In this document: one piece after another, positions 1 through 10,059 of the stretch
Layout of the letters: every line of letters begins with the position of its first letter
Numbering within the stretch: position 1 is the first letter of the stretch
DNA from: Vibrio sp. 10N.286.49.B1
GTDB lineage: Bacteria; Pseudomonadota; Gammaproteobacteria; Enterobacterales; Vibrionaceae
DNA: 64,000 bases
NCBI RefSeq assembly: GCF_002873335.1
Contig: NZ_MCUW01000015.1
Location: 18,117 to 82,116 of the forward strand
Direction of reading: 5' to 3'
Notes under the pieces: model-generated
Seen by the model: the letters and a program-made list of their open reading frames with translations, nothing else
Database searches by the model: none
Told to the model about the DNA's origin: nothing
Position numbers and translations under genes: made by a program

Positions 1-2
1 CA

Positions 3-40
3 GGACCACAGGACCACAGGATCACAGGACCACAGGCACA
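3..40. repeat. 8-bp tandem repeat array (GGACCACA units)
   Basis: Four consecutive 8-base units read GGACCACA, with one T variant in the third (GGATCACA), followed by a shortened unit. The array continues to the left edge of the window, so its full length is unknown. It lies beyond the nadC terminator and does not code for anything I can see. Confidence 0.85.
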
Positions 41-69
41 AAAAAAGCGAAGCCTAATTAGACTCCGCT
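40..69 (-). terminator. Rho-independent terminator of nadC
   Basis: On the minus strand a 9-bp stem (AGCGGAGTC pairing with GGCTTCGCT, two G-T wobbles) closes on a TAATTA loop and is followed by seven T residues. It sits about 70 bases past the nadC stop codon. Confidence 0.8.
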
Positions 70-84
70 CAGTTTATTTTTCCT

Positions 85-121
85 CCAGGACCCAGGACCC
101 AGGACCCAGGACCCAGGACCC
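85..121. repeat. 7-bp tandem repeat array (CCAGGAC units)
   Basis: Five perfect copies of CCAGGAC run head to tail, ending 17 bases from the nadC stop codon. The core CAGGAC is shared with the 8-bp array at the start of the window, but the period differs (7 against 8). The terminator of nadC lies between the two arrays. Confidence 0.9.
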
Positions 122-137
122 CGCTCCTAAACCGCTC

Positions 138-1031
<894 letters not shown>

Positions 1032-1147
1032 TTAAGGCATCTGTATGGGGGAACAAAGTGGGCATGATACTCTGGCTTGTTTGGAATTTCAGCATCAATT
1101 CTCGCATTTTATTGGTTGTTGGATAAAATCATAGCCACCTAGCGTAG

Positions 1148-1744
1148 ATGGATGCCGTTAATATGCAGAACACAGATAGACCACAAATGAACCCTTCCCG
1201 TTTATCTATTGATGAGCTTGGGTGGTATTTACCTGCACGGCAGGTGCCGTCACCGCATTTTGACGAGCGCGGTGATGAACAAGATATCTCATTGCTGGTG
1301 GTCCACAATATCAGTTTGCCGCCGGGTCAGTTTGGTGGTGATCATATTGAGGCTTTTTTTCAAGGTCGTCTGGATGCGAGCCTTCATCCATTTTTCAAGG
1401 TTATTGAGCATGTACGGGTGTCTGCGCATTGTCTTATTCGCCGCGATGGTGAGGTGGTGCAGTTTGTGCCTTTTACTGCTCGCGCTTGGCATGCTGGTGT
1501 CTCGAGTTTTGCCGGAAGAGCGCGATGCAATGACTACTCTATTGGCATTGAGCTTGAGGGGACCGATTATCAGGCCTACACCGAAGCTCAGTACCTGAGT
1601 TTAGGCGCACTCAGTGCTGCCATTATGTCTCGTTATCCCAACATCACACCGCAACGCATTACAGGGCATCAATACATTGCGCCGTTGAGAAAGACCGATC
1701 CTGGCCTTGTCTTTGATTGGTCAAAATTCAAACAGCTAATGTAA
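1148..1744 (+). CDS. ampD: 1,6-anhydro-N-acetylmuramyl-L-alanine amidase AmpD
   Basis: AmpD is the cytoplasmic zinc amidase that strips the peptide from anhydro-MurNAc-peptides during cell wall recycling; its loss derepresses AmpR-controlled beta-lactamase in some bacteria. The Amidase_2 fold is recognisable: the zinc His in VVHNISLP, the core RDGEVVQFVPFTARAWHAG, the NDYSIGIELEG strand, and the C-terminal GHQYIAPLRKTDPG segment carrying the other zinc ligands (His and Asp). The protein is 198 residues from the first ATG, or 193 from the ATG at 1163; neither has a clear Shine-Dalgarno, so the start is uncertain. An ampE gene does not follow; instead pdhR comes next after a 388-base gap. Confidence 0.94.
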   Translation: MDAVNMQNTDRPQMNPSRLSIDELGWYLPARQVPSPHFDERGDEQDISLLVVHNISLPPGQFGGDHIEAFFQGRLDASLHPFFKVIEHVRVSAHCLIRRDGEVVQFVPFTARAWHAGVSSFAGRARCNDYSIGIELEGTDYQAYTEAQYLSLGALSAAIMSRYPNITPQRITGHQYIAPLRKTDPGLVFDWSKFKQLM

Positions 1745-1846
1745 TAAAATATTAATCTCATCAATAGCTTGCCTAGCATTAGAACGCTTTTATTTATTTT
1801 GTTACTCAAATTATAAATTACCCCCTTTCGCGACTTGACGTGGTTT

Positions 1847-1860
1847 TTGATATTGATCAA
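1847..1860. promoter_or_regulatory. FNR-type binding site
   Basis: TTGATATTGATCAA matches the FNR consensus TTGAT-N4-ATCAA at all ten defined positions. It lies 273 bases upstream of the pdhR start codon. In E. coli, FNR lowers pdh operon transcription without oxygen; the same role here is inferred. Confidence 0.72.
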
Positions 1861-1949
1861 GTTTTCTTGTATGACAAATGTCTTTCTTAGTTATTGATTT
1901 TAAATGAGTTTTCTAGCACGGAAAATACCCTATAGGTTTCGTGTATGTA

Positions 1950-1964
1950 ATTGGTCTGACCATG
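1950..1964. promoter_or_regulatory. PdhR-type operator, upstream copy
   Basis: ATTGGTCTGACCATG matches the palindrome ATTGGT-N3-ACCAAT at 10 of 12 defined positions. It is 138 bp (centre to centre) upstream of the perfect copy. Confidence 0.55.
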
Positions 1965-2087
1965 GGTGTTGATGTTTTAATCTATAAATGTTTCATGGCT
2001 GTTAATGCAAGCCCGCTTCTATGATTTGAATCAATTTTTCACTAGACATTTGCGTTTTAAATGTGTTAATTTTTAGCCCAACTTGAA

Positions 2088-2102
2088 ATTGGTAATACCA
2101 AT
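2088..2102. promoter_or_regulatory. PdhR operator, perfect palindrome
   Basis: ATTGGTAATACCAAT matches the PdhR consensus at all defined positions and extends by one more symmetrical base pair on each side. It sits 30 bases upstream of the pdhR ATG, a position expected for pyruvate-relieved autorepression of pdhR-aceEF. Confidence 0.82.
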
Positions 2103-2132
2103 TGTCAGCATGAGAAAAGTAGAACTATAGAC

Positions 2133-2900
2133 ATGGCTTATCAAAGGATTCGTCAGCCCAAACTTTCGGATGTTATCGAACAGGAACTTGAGCGGTTGAT
2201 CGTCGAAGGAACGCTTTCAGCAGGACAACAGCTCCCGCCTGAACGTGAATTAGCAAAACAATTTGATGTTTCTCGACCTTCCATTCGAGAGGCAATTCAG
2301 CGCTTGGAAGCAAAGCGTTTGCTGACTCGTAGGCAGGGTGGTGGAACGTTTGTAAGTGATAATATTTGGAAAAGTTTTTCAGATCCTTTGCTAGAGCTCC
2401 TATCTTCACATAATGAAACTCAGCTCGACTTGCTAGAAGCTCGTCATGCGATGGAAGGTATCTCTGCTTACTTTGCTGCACTACGTGGTACCGAAGAAGA
2501 TTTTGCTCAAATAGAAAGCTGCTTAGAATACATCAGTGAAGTGCAGGCAACAAAAAATGTAGATGCTGAAGCTTCTGCTGTGATGGCCTTTCTTATTGCT
2601 TTAACGGAAGCTGCCCATAATGTGGTGCTACTTCATATAGTACGCAGCTTAGCTCCGCTACTTGAGCAAAATGTTCTACAGAATTTAAAGTTATTACATC
2701 GCCGCACAGAAGTGTCGGAGAAAGTCAGTAAACATAGAGCTAATATTGTGGATGCGATTGTTTCTGGTCAGCCAGAAAAGGCACGAGAAATGTCGCACTC
2801 TCATTTAGCGTATATCGAAGAAACATTGTTGGATTTGACTCGAGAAGAATCGCGCCGAGAGCGCTCTTTACGTCGAATTCAACAGGGTAATGAGTCGTAA
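2133..2900 (+). CDS. pdhR: Pyruvate-responsive transcriptional repressor PdhR (GntR family, FadR subfamily)
   Basis: PdhR represses the pyruvate dehydrogenase operon and is released by pyruvate. The 255-residue protein has an N-terminal winged helix (about residues 8-76) with the GntR signature [21 protein letters not shown] and the wing RRQGGGTFV, followed by a helical FCD effector domain (about 90-235) with the metal-binding His pattern typical of FadR-like regulators. It is the first gene of pdhR-aceE-aceF, with 55 bases to aceE. Two PdhR-type palindromes upstream indicate autoregulation. Other FadR-subfamily members are possible in principle, but the next two genes make PdhR the clear assignment. 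Confidence 0.96.
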   Translation: MAYQRIRQPKLSDVIEQELERLIVEGTLSAGQQLPPERELAKQFDVSRPSIREAIQRLEAKRLLTRRQGGGTFVSDNIWKSFSDPLLELLSSHNETQLDLLEARHAMEGISAYFAALRGTEEDFAQIESCLEYISEVQATKNVDAEASAVMAFLIALTEAAHNVVLLHIVRSLAPLLEQNVLQNLKLLHRRTEVSEKVSKHRANIVDAIVSGQPEKAREMSHSHLAYIEETLLDLTREESRRERSLRRIQQGNES

Positions 2901-2955
2901 TTAAACGGCCCATTAAATGTTTAGTAGAATCCAACTAATAAAAGGATAGACCGCC

Positions 2956-5619
2956 ATGTCTGACATGAAGCATGACGTTGATGCTCTAGAAACTCAAGAT
3001 TGGTTAGAAGCACTAGAGTCAGTAGTACGCGAAGAAGGCGTTGAACGTGCACAATATTTACTAGAACAAGTTCTAGACAAAGCACGTTTAGACGGCGTTG
3101 ATATGCCAACCGGCATCAACACGAACTACATCAACACCATCCCAGCAGCACAAGAGCCAGCTTACCCTGGTGACGTCACTCTTGAGCGTCGTATTCGTTC
3201 GATTATTCGCTGGAACGCAATCATGATCGTATTGCGTGCTTCTAAGAAAGACCTAGACCTTGGTGGTCACATGGCTTCTTACCAGTCAGCTGCAGCGTTC
3301 TACGAAGTCTGTTTCAACCACTTCTTCCGCGCTCCAAATGAGACGGACGGTGGCGATCTCGTTTATTACCAAGGTCACATCTCTCCAGGTATCTACTCTC
3401 GTGCATTCGTTGAAGGTCGTCTAACTGAAGAACAGCTAGATAACTTCCGTCAAGAAGTGGATGGTAAAGGTATCCCTTCTTACCCGCACCCGAAACTGAT
3501 GCCTGAGTTCTGGCAGTTCCCGACAGTATCTATGGGTCTTGGTCCTATCTCTGCGATCTACCAAGCGCGCTTCCTTAAGTACCTTGACGGCCGTGGTCTG
3601 AAAGAAACCTCAGCGCAACGTGTATACGCGTTCCTAGGTGATGGTGAGATGGATGAGCCAGAATCACGTGGTGCTATCTCTTTCGCTGCGCGTGAGAAGC
3701 TAGACAACCTATGTTTCCTAATTAACTGTAACCTACAGCGCCTAGACGGCCCTGTAATGGGTAACGGTAGCATCATCCAAGAACTTGAAGGCCTATTCAA
3801 AGGCGCAGGTTGGAACGTTGTTAAAGTGATCTGGGGTAGCAACTGGGATTCTCTACTGGCTAAAGACACGACTGGTAAGCTTCTTCAACTGATGAACGAA
3901 ACTATCGATGGTGACTACCAGACATTCAAATCTAAAGATGGCGCATACGTACGTGAGCACTTCTTTGGTAAGTACCCAGAAACCGCTGCACTAGTTGCAG
4001 ACATGACTGATGACGAAATCTTCGCGCTTAAGCGTGGTGGTCATGACTCTTCTAAACTGTTTGCTGCATTCAACAATGCAAAAGAGACAAACGGTAAGCC
4101 AACGGTAATCCTAGCTAAGACTGTTAAAGGTTACGGCATGGGTGATGCAGCTGAAGGTAAGAACATTGCACACGGTGTTAAGAAAATGGACATGACTCAT
4201 GTTCAACACCTACGTGATCGTCTAGGCCTAGAAGACATTCTTTCTGATGAGAAAATCACAGAGCTTCCTTACCTGAAGTTAGAAGAAGGTACGCCTGAGT
4301 ACGAATACATGCACGCTCGCCGTAACGCTCTACACGGTTACACGCCTGCTCGTCTTCCTAAGTTTACTCAAGAGTTCAAGGTTCCTGAGCTAGACGCATT
4401 CGCCCCTCTACTAGGTGAGCAGAAGCGTGATATCTCTACAACGATGGCTTATGTACGTACGCTAAACATTCTTCTTAAAGATAAGAACATTGGTAAGAAC
4501 ATCGTTCCTATCATCTGTGATGAAGCTCGTACATTCGGTATGGAAGGTCTATTCCGTCAGGTTGGTATCTACAACCCACACGGTCAAGAATACACACCTG
4601 AAGATAAAGGCATTGTTTCTTACTACAAAGAAGCAACGTCTGGTCAAGTTCTTCAAGAAGGTATCAACGAACTAGGTTCTATGGCTTCATGGGTTGCGGC
4701 TGCAACGTCATACAGCACAAACGATCTACCGATGATCCCGTTCTACATCTACTACTCAATGTTCGGTTTCCAACGTATTGGCGACATGGCTTGGTTAGCA
4801 GGCGACCAACAAGCTCGTGGCTTCCTACTAGGTGCGACTGCAGGTCGTACAACACTGAATGGTGAAGGTCTACAGCACGAAGATGGTCACTCGCACATTC
4901 AAGCGAACACGATCCCTAACTGTATCTCTTACGACCCAACGTTTGCTTACGAGCTAGCGGTTATCATGCAAGACGGTATCCGTCGCATGTACGGTGAGAA
5001 CCAAGAGAACGTTTACTACTACCTAACAGTAATGAACGAGAACTACGCAATGCCAGCAATGCCAGAAGGCGCTGAAGAAGGCATTCGTAAGGGTATCTAC
5101 AAGCTTGAATCTCACGCTGGTGCTAAGGGCAAAGTTCAACTAATGAGCTCTGGTACTATCATGAATGAAGCACGTAAAGCGGCTGAGATTCTAAGCGAAG
5201 AGTACGGCGTAGCCTCTGATGTGTTCTCTGTTACGTCGTTCAACGAGTTGACTCGCGATGGCCAAAACGTAGAGCGTGACAACATGCTTCACCCAGAAGC
5301 TGAAGAGAAAGTACCGTACATCACGACTGTTCTTGGTAAAGAACCTGCAATCGCAGTGACGGATTACATGAAGAACTACGCTGAGCAAGTACGTGCGTAC
5401 ATGCCAACTGAGTCTTACAAAGTACTTGGTACAGATGGTTTCGGCCGCTCTGACAGCCGTGCAAACCTACGTCGTCACTTTGAAGTTAACGCAGGCTACA
5501 TTGTTGTTGCAGCATTAACTGAGCTAGTTAAACGTGGTGATATTGAGAAATCTGTGGTTGCTGAAGCTATCGCTAAATTCGATATCGACACTGAAAAAAC
5601 TAACCCGCAATACGCATAA
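2956..5619 (+). CDS. aceE: Pyruvate dehydrogenase E1 component, homodimeric
   Basis: AceE is the thiamine-diphosphate enzyme that decarboxylates pyruvate and passes the acetyl group to the E2 lipoyl arm. The 887-residue length equals that of enterobacterial AceE. The TPP/Mg motif is visible as FLGDGEMDEPESRGAISFAA, ending in LINCNLQ about 30 residues later; the central pyrimidine-binding domain carries ARTFGMEGLFRQVGIY, and a transketolase C-terminal domain follows. A Shine-Dalgarno AAAGGA lies about a dozen bases upstream of the ATG. The next gene, aceF, starts 26 bases downstream. Codon use is strongly biased towards highly expressed forms, in line with an abundant metabolic enzyme. Confidence 0.98.
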   Translation: MSDMKHDVDALETQDWLEALESVVREEGVERAQYLLEQVLDKARLDGVDMPTGINTNYINTIPAAQEPAYPGDVTLERRIRSIIRWNAIMIVLRASKKDLDLGGHMASYQSAAAFYEVCFNHFFRAPNETDGGDLVYYQGHISPGIYSRAFVEGRLTEEQLDNFRQEVDGKGIPSYPHPKLMPEFWQFPTVSMGLGPISAIYQARFLKYLDGRGLKETSAQRVYAFLGDGEMDEPESRGAISFAAREKLDNLCFLINCNLQRLDGPVMGNGSIIQELEGLFKGAGWNVVKVIWGSNWDSLLAKDTTGKLLQLMNETIDGDYQTFKSKDGAYVREHFFGKYPETAALVADMTDDEIFALKRGGHDSSKLFAAFNNAKETNGKPTVILAKTVKGYGMGDAAEGKNIAHGVKKMDMTHVQHLRDRLGLEDILSDEKITELPYLKLEEGTPEYEYMHARRNALHGYTPARLPKFTQEFKVPELDAFAPLLGEQKRDISTTMAYVRTLNILLKDKNIGKNIVPIICDEARTFGMEGLFRQVGIYNPHGQEYTPEDKGIVSYYKEATSGQVLQEGINELGSMASWVAAATSYSTNDLPMIPFYIYYSMFGFQRIGDMAWLAGDQQARGFLLGATAGRTTLNGEGLQHEDGHSHIQANTIPNCISYDPTFAYELAVIMQDGIRRMYGENQENVYYYLTVMNENYAMPAMPEGAEEGIRKGIYKLESHAGAKGKVQLMSSGTIMNEARKAAEILSEEYGVASDVFSVTSFNELTRDGQNVERDNMLHPEAEEKVPYITTVLGKEPAIAVTDYMKNYAEQVRAYMPTESYKVLGTDGFGRSDSRANLRRHFEVNAGYIVVAALTELVKRGDIEKSVVAEAIAKFDIDTEKTNPQYA

Positions 5620-5645
5620 GACTTCCATTAAGATAGGAAAACACA

Positions 5646-7559
5646 ATGACAATCGAAATTAATGTACCAGACATCGGTGCAGATGAGGTTGAAGTAACTG
5701 AGATTCTAGTAAACGTTGGCGACAAGGTTGAAGAAGAGCAGTCACTGATCACTGTTGAAGGCGACAAAGCTTCTATGGAAGTTCCTGCGTCTCAAGCGGG
5801 TATCGTTAAAGAGATCAAAATAGCAGAAGGTGATTCTGTTTCTACTGGTTCTCTTATCATGATCTTTGAAGAGGCAGGCTCTCCTGCGGAAGGTGCTGCT
5901 GCAGCACCGGCTGCGCCAGCAGTTGAAGCAGCGGCACCTGTTGCTGCGGCTCCTGCGGCCGCTGAACTTAAAGAAGTTCACGTTCCAGATATCGGCGGTG
6001 ATGAAGTTGAAGTCACTGAAATCATGGTCGCTATCGGTGATGCAGTAGAAGAAGAGCAATCGCTTCTTACTGTTGAAGGCGACAAGGCTTCAATGGAAGT
6101 GCCTGCACCATTCGCTGGTATCGTTAAAGAAATCAAGATCGCTTCTGGTGACTCAGTATCAACTGGTTCTCTAGTCATGGTATTTGAAGTTGCAGGTTCT
6201 GGCGCTCCAGTTGCAGCCGCTCCTGCTCCAGCAGCGGCCCCTGTTGCAGCAGCTCCAGCTGCTTCTGCTGAAAAAGAAGTCAACGTACCAGATATCGGTG
6301 GTGACGAAGTAGAAGTTACTGAAATCATGGTAGCGGTTGGCGATACAGTAGAAGAAGAGCAATCTCTAATTACTGTTGAAGGTGACAAAGCTTCAATGGA
6401 AGTGCCTGCACCATTCGCTGGTACAGTGAAAGAAATCAAGATTGCAGCTGGCGATACCGTGTCAACTGGCTCTCTAATCATGACGTTTGTCGTTGAAGGC
6501 GCAGCTCCTGTTGCAGCACCGGCACAAGCAGCCGCTCCAGCGGCGGCACCTGCCGCATCGGCGGACCGTCCTAAATCAGAAGCACCTGCAGCGGCTCCAG
6601 CAGCAGGCGACTTCCAAGAGAACGGTGACTACGCGCACGCTTCTCCAGTTGTTCGTCGTCTTGCTCGTGAATTTGGCGTTAACCTGTCGAAGGTGAAAGG
6701 TTCAGGTCGTAAGAGCCGCATTCTGAAAGAAGACGTTCAGTCTTACGTTAAAGAGGCGCTTAAGCGTCTTGAGTCTGGTGCAGCTGCATCTGGCAAAGGC
6801 GGTGACGGCTCTGCTCTTGGTCTGCTTCCATGGCCTAAAGTTGATTTCAGCAAGTTTGGTGATACTGAGATCCAGAAGCTTTCTAAGATTAAGAAAATTT
6901 CTGGTGCTAACCTGCACCGTAACTGGGTAATGATTCCACATGTTACTCAGTGGGACAACGCAGATATCACAGCGCTTGAAGCATTCCGTAAAGAGCAAAA
7001 CGCGATTGAAGCGAAGCGAGATACGGGCATGAAGATCACACCACTTGTGTTCATCATGAAAGCGGTCGCTAAAGCACTTGAAGCGTTCCCAACGTTTAAC
7101 TCTTCTCTATCTGATGACGGCGAAAGCATTATTCTGAAGAAGTATGTGAATGTTGGTATTGCGGTTGATACGCCAAATGGCTTGGTTGTTCCTGTCTTTA
7201 AGGATGTGAACAAGAAAGGCATTTACGAGTTGTCTGAAGAGCTAGCTGTGATTTCTAAGAAAGCACGTTCTGGTAAGCTGACAGCTGGCGATATGCAAGG
7301 CGGTTGTTTCACTATCTCTAGCCTTGGTGGTATTGGTGGTACGGCATTTACGCCAATCGTCAATGCACCAGAAGTGGGTATCCTAGGGGTATCTAAGTCT
7401 GAAATGAAACCGGTATGGAATGGCAAAGAGTTTGAGCCACGCCTACAACTCCCATTGTCTCTATCATACGACCACCGTGTGATTGATGGCGCGGAAGGTG
7501 CGCGTTTCATTACTTACCTAAATGCTTGCTTGAGCGATATTCGTCGCTTGGTACTATAA
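5646..7559 (+). CDS. aceF: Dihydrolipoamide acetyltransferase E2, three lipoyl domains
   Basis: AceF forms the core of the pyruvate dehydrogenase complex and transfers the acetyl group to CoA. Three lipoyl domains are visible at about residues 1-76, 110-183 and 211-284, each with the lipoylated Lys in [11 protein letters not shown]; Ala/Pro-rich flexible linkers join them. The E1/E3-binding domain follows near residue 330 ([15 protein letters not shown]), and the catalytic domain ends with [15 protein letters not shown], which has the active-site His and Asp. The total of 637 residues fits the three-lipoyl form found in E. coli. The lipoyl repeats are also close at DNA level, so the locus could recombine to change the number of lipoyl domains. 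Confidence 0.98.
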   Translation: MTIEINVPDIGADEVEVTEILVNVGDKVEEEQSLITVEGDKASMEVPASQAGIVKEIKIAEGDSVSTGSLIMIFEEAGSPAEGAAAAPAAPAVEAAAPVAAAPAAAELKEVHVPDIGGDEVEVTEIMVAIGDAVEEEQSLLTVEGDKASMEVPAPFAGIVKEIKIASGDSVSTGSLVMVFEVAGSGAPVAAAPAPAAAPVAAAPAASAEKEVNVPDIGGDEVEVTEIMVAVGDTVEEEQSLITVEGDKASMEVPAPFAGTVKEIKIAAGDTVSTGSLIMTFVVEGAAPVAAPAQAAAPAAAPAASADRPKSEAPAAAPAAGDFQENGDYAHASPVVRRLAREFGVNLSKVKGSGRKSRILKEDVQSYVKEALKRLESGAAASGKGGDGSALGLLPWPKVDFSKFGDTEIQKLSKIKKISGANLHRNWVMIPHVTQWDNADITALEAFRKEQNAIEAKRDTGMKITPLVFIMKAVAKALEAFPTFNSSLSDDGESIILKKYVNVGIAVDTPNGLVVPVFKDVNKKGIYELSEELAVISKKARSGKLTAGDMQGGCFTISSLGGIGGTAFTPIVNAPEVGILGVSKSEMKPVWNGKEFEPRLQLPLSLSYDHRVIDGAEGARFITYLNACLSDIRRLVL

Positions 7560-7576
7560 GCAAAGGTTAGAAAGTA

Positions 7577-7603
7577 GGGCGGCTAAAATAGTCGCCCTTA
7601 TTT
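7577..7603 (+). terminator. Terminator-like hairpin after aceF
   Basis: GGGCGGCTA pairs with TAGTCGCCC (one wobble) across an AAA loop and is followed by TTATTT. The imperfect U-tract suggests partial termination between aceF and lpdA, with lpdA also read from its own promoter in the next 220 bases. Confidence 0.6.
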
Positions 7604-7825
7604 ACGATATTCAATGACAATTTGATGATACTGTAATTTTTACAAATCGAATTGCTGTCTAGCTCACAGGCTAAATTGATTTACTTTTCACACCATTAAC
7701 ATCTCTGTAAACTGTTGGCGGTCTGACGTTGCATTGTTTAAGTGATTTTTATTTTAAACAACGCCTCACAATAAGAAATCAATACCCACTCAGCCTGTTA
7801 GGGATAATGACGACAAGAGGTCAAA

Positions 7826-9253
7826 ATGAGCAAAGAAATTAAAGCCCAAGTGGTAGTACTTGGTGCCGGTCCTGCTGGTTACTCCGCTGCATTCCGTTGT
7901 GCCGATTTAGGCCTAGAAACGGTTCTAATCGAGCGTTATAGCACGCTTGGTGGTGTATGTTTGAACGTGGGTTGTATCCCATCTAAAGCACTACTTCACG
8001 TATCTAAAGTTATCGAAGAAGCGAAAGCACTTGCTGAACACGGCATCGTATTTGGTGAGCCACAAACGGACATCGATAAGATCCGTCTTTGGAAAGAAAA
8101 AGTGATTAGTCAACTTACCGGTGGTCTTGGCGGTATGGCTAAGATGCGTAAAGTGACGGTAGTGAACGGCTTAGGTCAGTTTACTGGTCCTAACTCTATC
8201 GATGTTGATGGCGAAGATGGCAAAACAACGGTTAACTTTGATAATGCGATCGTAGCCGCAGGCTCTCGTCCTATTAAGTTACCGTTCATTCCGCATGAAG
8301 ACCCACGTATTTGGGATTCAACGGATGCACTAGAGCTTAAAGAAGTTCCTGGAAAACTGCTTATCATGGGCGGTGGTATCATCGGTCTAGAAATGGCGAC
8401 GGTTTACCATTCACTAGGCTCTAAGATCGACGTTGTTGAAATGTTCGATCAACTGATTCCTGCTGCTGATAAAGACATGGTTAAGGTTTACACCAAGCGT
8501 ATTAAAAACAAGTTTAACTTGATGCTTGAAACCAAAGTGACGGCTGTTGAAGCGAAAGAAGACGGTATCTACGTTTCAATGGAAGGCAAAAAAGCACCAG
8601 CAGAAGCTGAGCGTTATGATGCGGTTCTTGTTGCGATTGGTCGTGTGCCAAACGGTAAGCTTTTGGATGCTGAAAAAGCGGGTATTGAAGTGGATGAGCG
8701 CGGCTTTATCAATGTTGATAAGCAAATGCGCACTAATGTACCTCATATCCATGCTATCGGTGATATCGTTGGTCAGCCAATGCTTGCGCACAAAGGTGTG
8801 CATGAAGGTCACGTAGCGGCAGAAGTTATTTCTGGTAAGAAGCACTACTTTGATCCGAAAGTCATCCCGTCGATTGCATATACAGAGCCAGAAGTTGCGT
8901 GGGTAGGTAAGACCGAGAAAGAAGCGAAAGCAGAAGGTCTAAACTACGAAACTGCAAGCTTCCCTTGGGCGGCATCAGGTCGTGCGATTGCTTCTGATTG
9001 TGCTGATGGTATGACAAAGCTTATCTTTGATAAAGACACGCACCGTGTGATTGGTGGTGCTATTGTTGGTACTAACGGTGGTGAATTGCTTGGTGAAATT
9101 GGCCTAGCCATCGAGATGGGTTGTGATGCAGAAGATATCGCATTGACGATTCACGCTCACCCAACATTACATGAATCAGTGGGTCTTGCCGCTGAAGTCT
9201 TTGAAGGTACGATTACTGACCTTCCGAATGCAAAGGCGAAGAAAAAGAAATAA
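7826..9253 (+). CDS. lpdA: Dihydrolipoamide dehydrogenase (E3)
   Basis: LpdA reoxidises dihydrolipoamide with NAD+ for the pyruvate and 2-oxoglutarate dehydrogenase complexes and the glycine cleavage system. The FAD-binding motif VVLGAGPAGYSAA is at residues 10-22, the redox disulfide Cys45/Cys50 in GGVCLNVGCIPSK, the NAD-binding segment MGGGIIGLEMA near residue 180, and the catalytic His-Glu pair in HAHPTLHESVG near the C-terminus. The 475-residue length is standard. It lies 266 bases after aceF behind a hairpin, so it is probably transcribed both from the pdh promoter and separately. The Shine-Dalgarno is AGAGGT. Confidence 0.98.
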   Translation: MSKEIKAQVVVLGAGPAGYSAAFRCADLGLETVLIERYSTLGGVCLNVGCIPSKALLHVSKVIEEAKALAEHGIVFGEPQTDIDKIRLWKEKVISQLTGGLGGMAKMRKVTVVNGLGQFTGPNSIDVDGEDGKTTVNFDNAIVAAGSRPIKLPFIPHEDPRIWDSTDALELKEVPGKLLIMGGGIIGLEMATVYHSLGSKIDVVEMFDQLIPAADKDMVKVYTKRIKNKFNLMLETKVTAVEAKEDGIYVSMEGKKAPAEAERYDAVLVAIGRVPNGKLLDAEKAGIEVDERGFINVDKQMRTNVPHIHAIGDIVGQPMLAHKGVHEGHVAAEVISGKKHYFDPKVIPSIAYTEPEVAWVGKTEKEAKAEGLNYETASFPWAASGRAIASDCADGMTKLIFDKDTHRVIGGAIVGTNGGELLGEIGLAIEMGCDAEDIALTIHAHPTLHESVGLAAEVFEGTITDLPNAKAKKKK

Positions 9254-9272
9254 TCACCTTTCTTCATGATAC

Positions 9273-9300
9273 AAAAAACCGCTCTTAAGAGCGGTTTTTT
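9273..9300. terminator. Bidirectional terminator between lpdA and luxR
   Basis: AAAAAACCGCTC pairs with GAGCGGTTTTTT across a TTAA loop. The A-run on one side and T-run on the other let it serve both convergent genes. Confidence 0.92.
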
Positions 9301-9352
9301 TATGTTTCTAAACTAGGTAAGACTACCTTTAATCTATTGTTAGATGGGTGTG

Positions 9353-9973
9353 TTAATGATGCGTAGCGTCTTTGTAGATGCACACCATATTCATGTAGCA
9401 ATCCGTTAAAGACTTAATACTGTCACTGTCTTTATTACGATTTGCTTCAATGAATAGCGAATAACAAATCCCGTGGAAAAGACTCGTCAGATGTTTGGGT
9501 TCGTGATGAGGACAGACCTCTCCACGCTCAATGGATTTAATGAACATATTCTCAACAAGCGCTTGGCTCGTTTTATTTGACGACATAAACAGTGGCCAAA
9601 CTTCATCACGAGTTGACGTACTCCACTCAAACCATACCTTATTCCAATGACAATCTTCCATAACTAGGTCAACGACATTGTCGAGGATATTCGTTAGGTT
9701 CTCTTTGATAGTGACATCGAGATCAATGGTGTTAGATAAAAAGTTAGAATGTTGGCAGACGACATGATTGAGCACTTCGTCGACGAGGTCTTCTCTGGTT
9801 GGGAAGTAGTTGAAAACGGTAGCAACAGAAACCTGAGCAATTTCTGCAATATCAGCGTGTCCACCACGGCCAATTCCACGTGTTGCGAATACTTCTAAGG
9901 CTATCTCCATGAGTTGCAGTTTACGCTTCTGAGGAGATAGGCGCGTTCTAGGTCTTTTAATGATTGAGTCCAT
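9353..9973 (-). CDS. luxR: Quorum-sensing master regulator of the LuxR/HapR/OpaR type (TetR family)
   Basis: This 206-residue protein is the Vibrio high-cell-density regulator (V. harveyi LuxR, not the LuxI-partner LuxR of Aliivibrio). The N-terminus reads MDSIIKRPRTRLSPQKRK, and the TetR helix-turn-helix GHADIAEIAQVSVATVFNYF is essentially the family sequence. The C-terminal ligand and dimer domain keeps CHWNKVWFEWSTSTRDEVWPLF but has diverged more after about residue 150 from the V. harveyi protein as I remember it. I chose the ATG at 9973, since AAGGAA stands 6 bases upstream and the protein then starts like its homologues; a start at 10003 would add ten residues without support. It converges with lpdA and is divergent from hpt. 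The leader contains a Qrr-like pairing site overlapping the ribosome binding site. Confidence 0.96.
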   Translation of the reverse strand: MDSIIKRPRTRLSPQKRKLQLMEIALEVFATRGIGRGGHADIAEIAQVSVATVFNYFPTREDLVDEVLNHVVCQHSNFLSNTIDLDVTIKENLTNILDNVVDLVMEDCHWNKVWFEWSTSTRDEVWPLFMSSNKTSQALVENMFIKSIERGEVCPHHEPKHLTSLFHGICYSLFIEANRNKDSDSIKSLTDCYMNMVCIYKDATHH

Positions 9974-9984
9974 GTTATTTCCTT

Positions 9985-9996
9985 GCCAACGTTGTT
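9985..9996 (-). promoter_or_regulatory. Predicted Qrr sRNA pairing site in the luxR leader
   Basis: The minus-strand mRNA reads AACAACGUUGGC just before the AAGGA ribosome binding site. The plus strand here, GCCAAC-GTTGTT, equals the conserved Qrr core GCCAACTGACGTTGTT with four bases missing, so a Qrr RNA could pair on both sides of a small bulge and cover the ribosome binding site. The Qrr core is from memory of the family. Confidence 0.6.
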
Positions 9997-10059
9997 TGAG
10001 CACATGACGTAAATGCTCTTATTGTGATGCCGAGTCAGATGTCCGCAATGGGGGATGAC

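Larger units (their letters stand above)
1745..2132 (+). promoter_or_regulatory. Regulatory gap upstream of pdhR-aceEF
   Basis: This 388-base AT-rich gap contains no gene that I can support. It holds one FNR-type box and two PdhR-type palindromes, listed separately, so it should be the control region of the pyruvate dehydrogenase operon. I see no clear T-tailed terminator for ampD. Confidence 0.75.

Noticed and set aside
5978..6481. Antisense frame of 167 codons with internal repeats
   Set aside because: It is the mirror image of the aceF lipoyl repeats; the strong codon bias of aceF keeps the opposite frame open.
9353..9973. LuxI-partner LuxR (autoinducer-binding) regulator
   Set aside because: The protein is TetR-like with the HapR/OpaR-type helix-turn-helix and has no autoinducer-binding domain; the shared name is historical.
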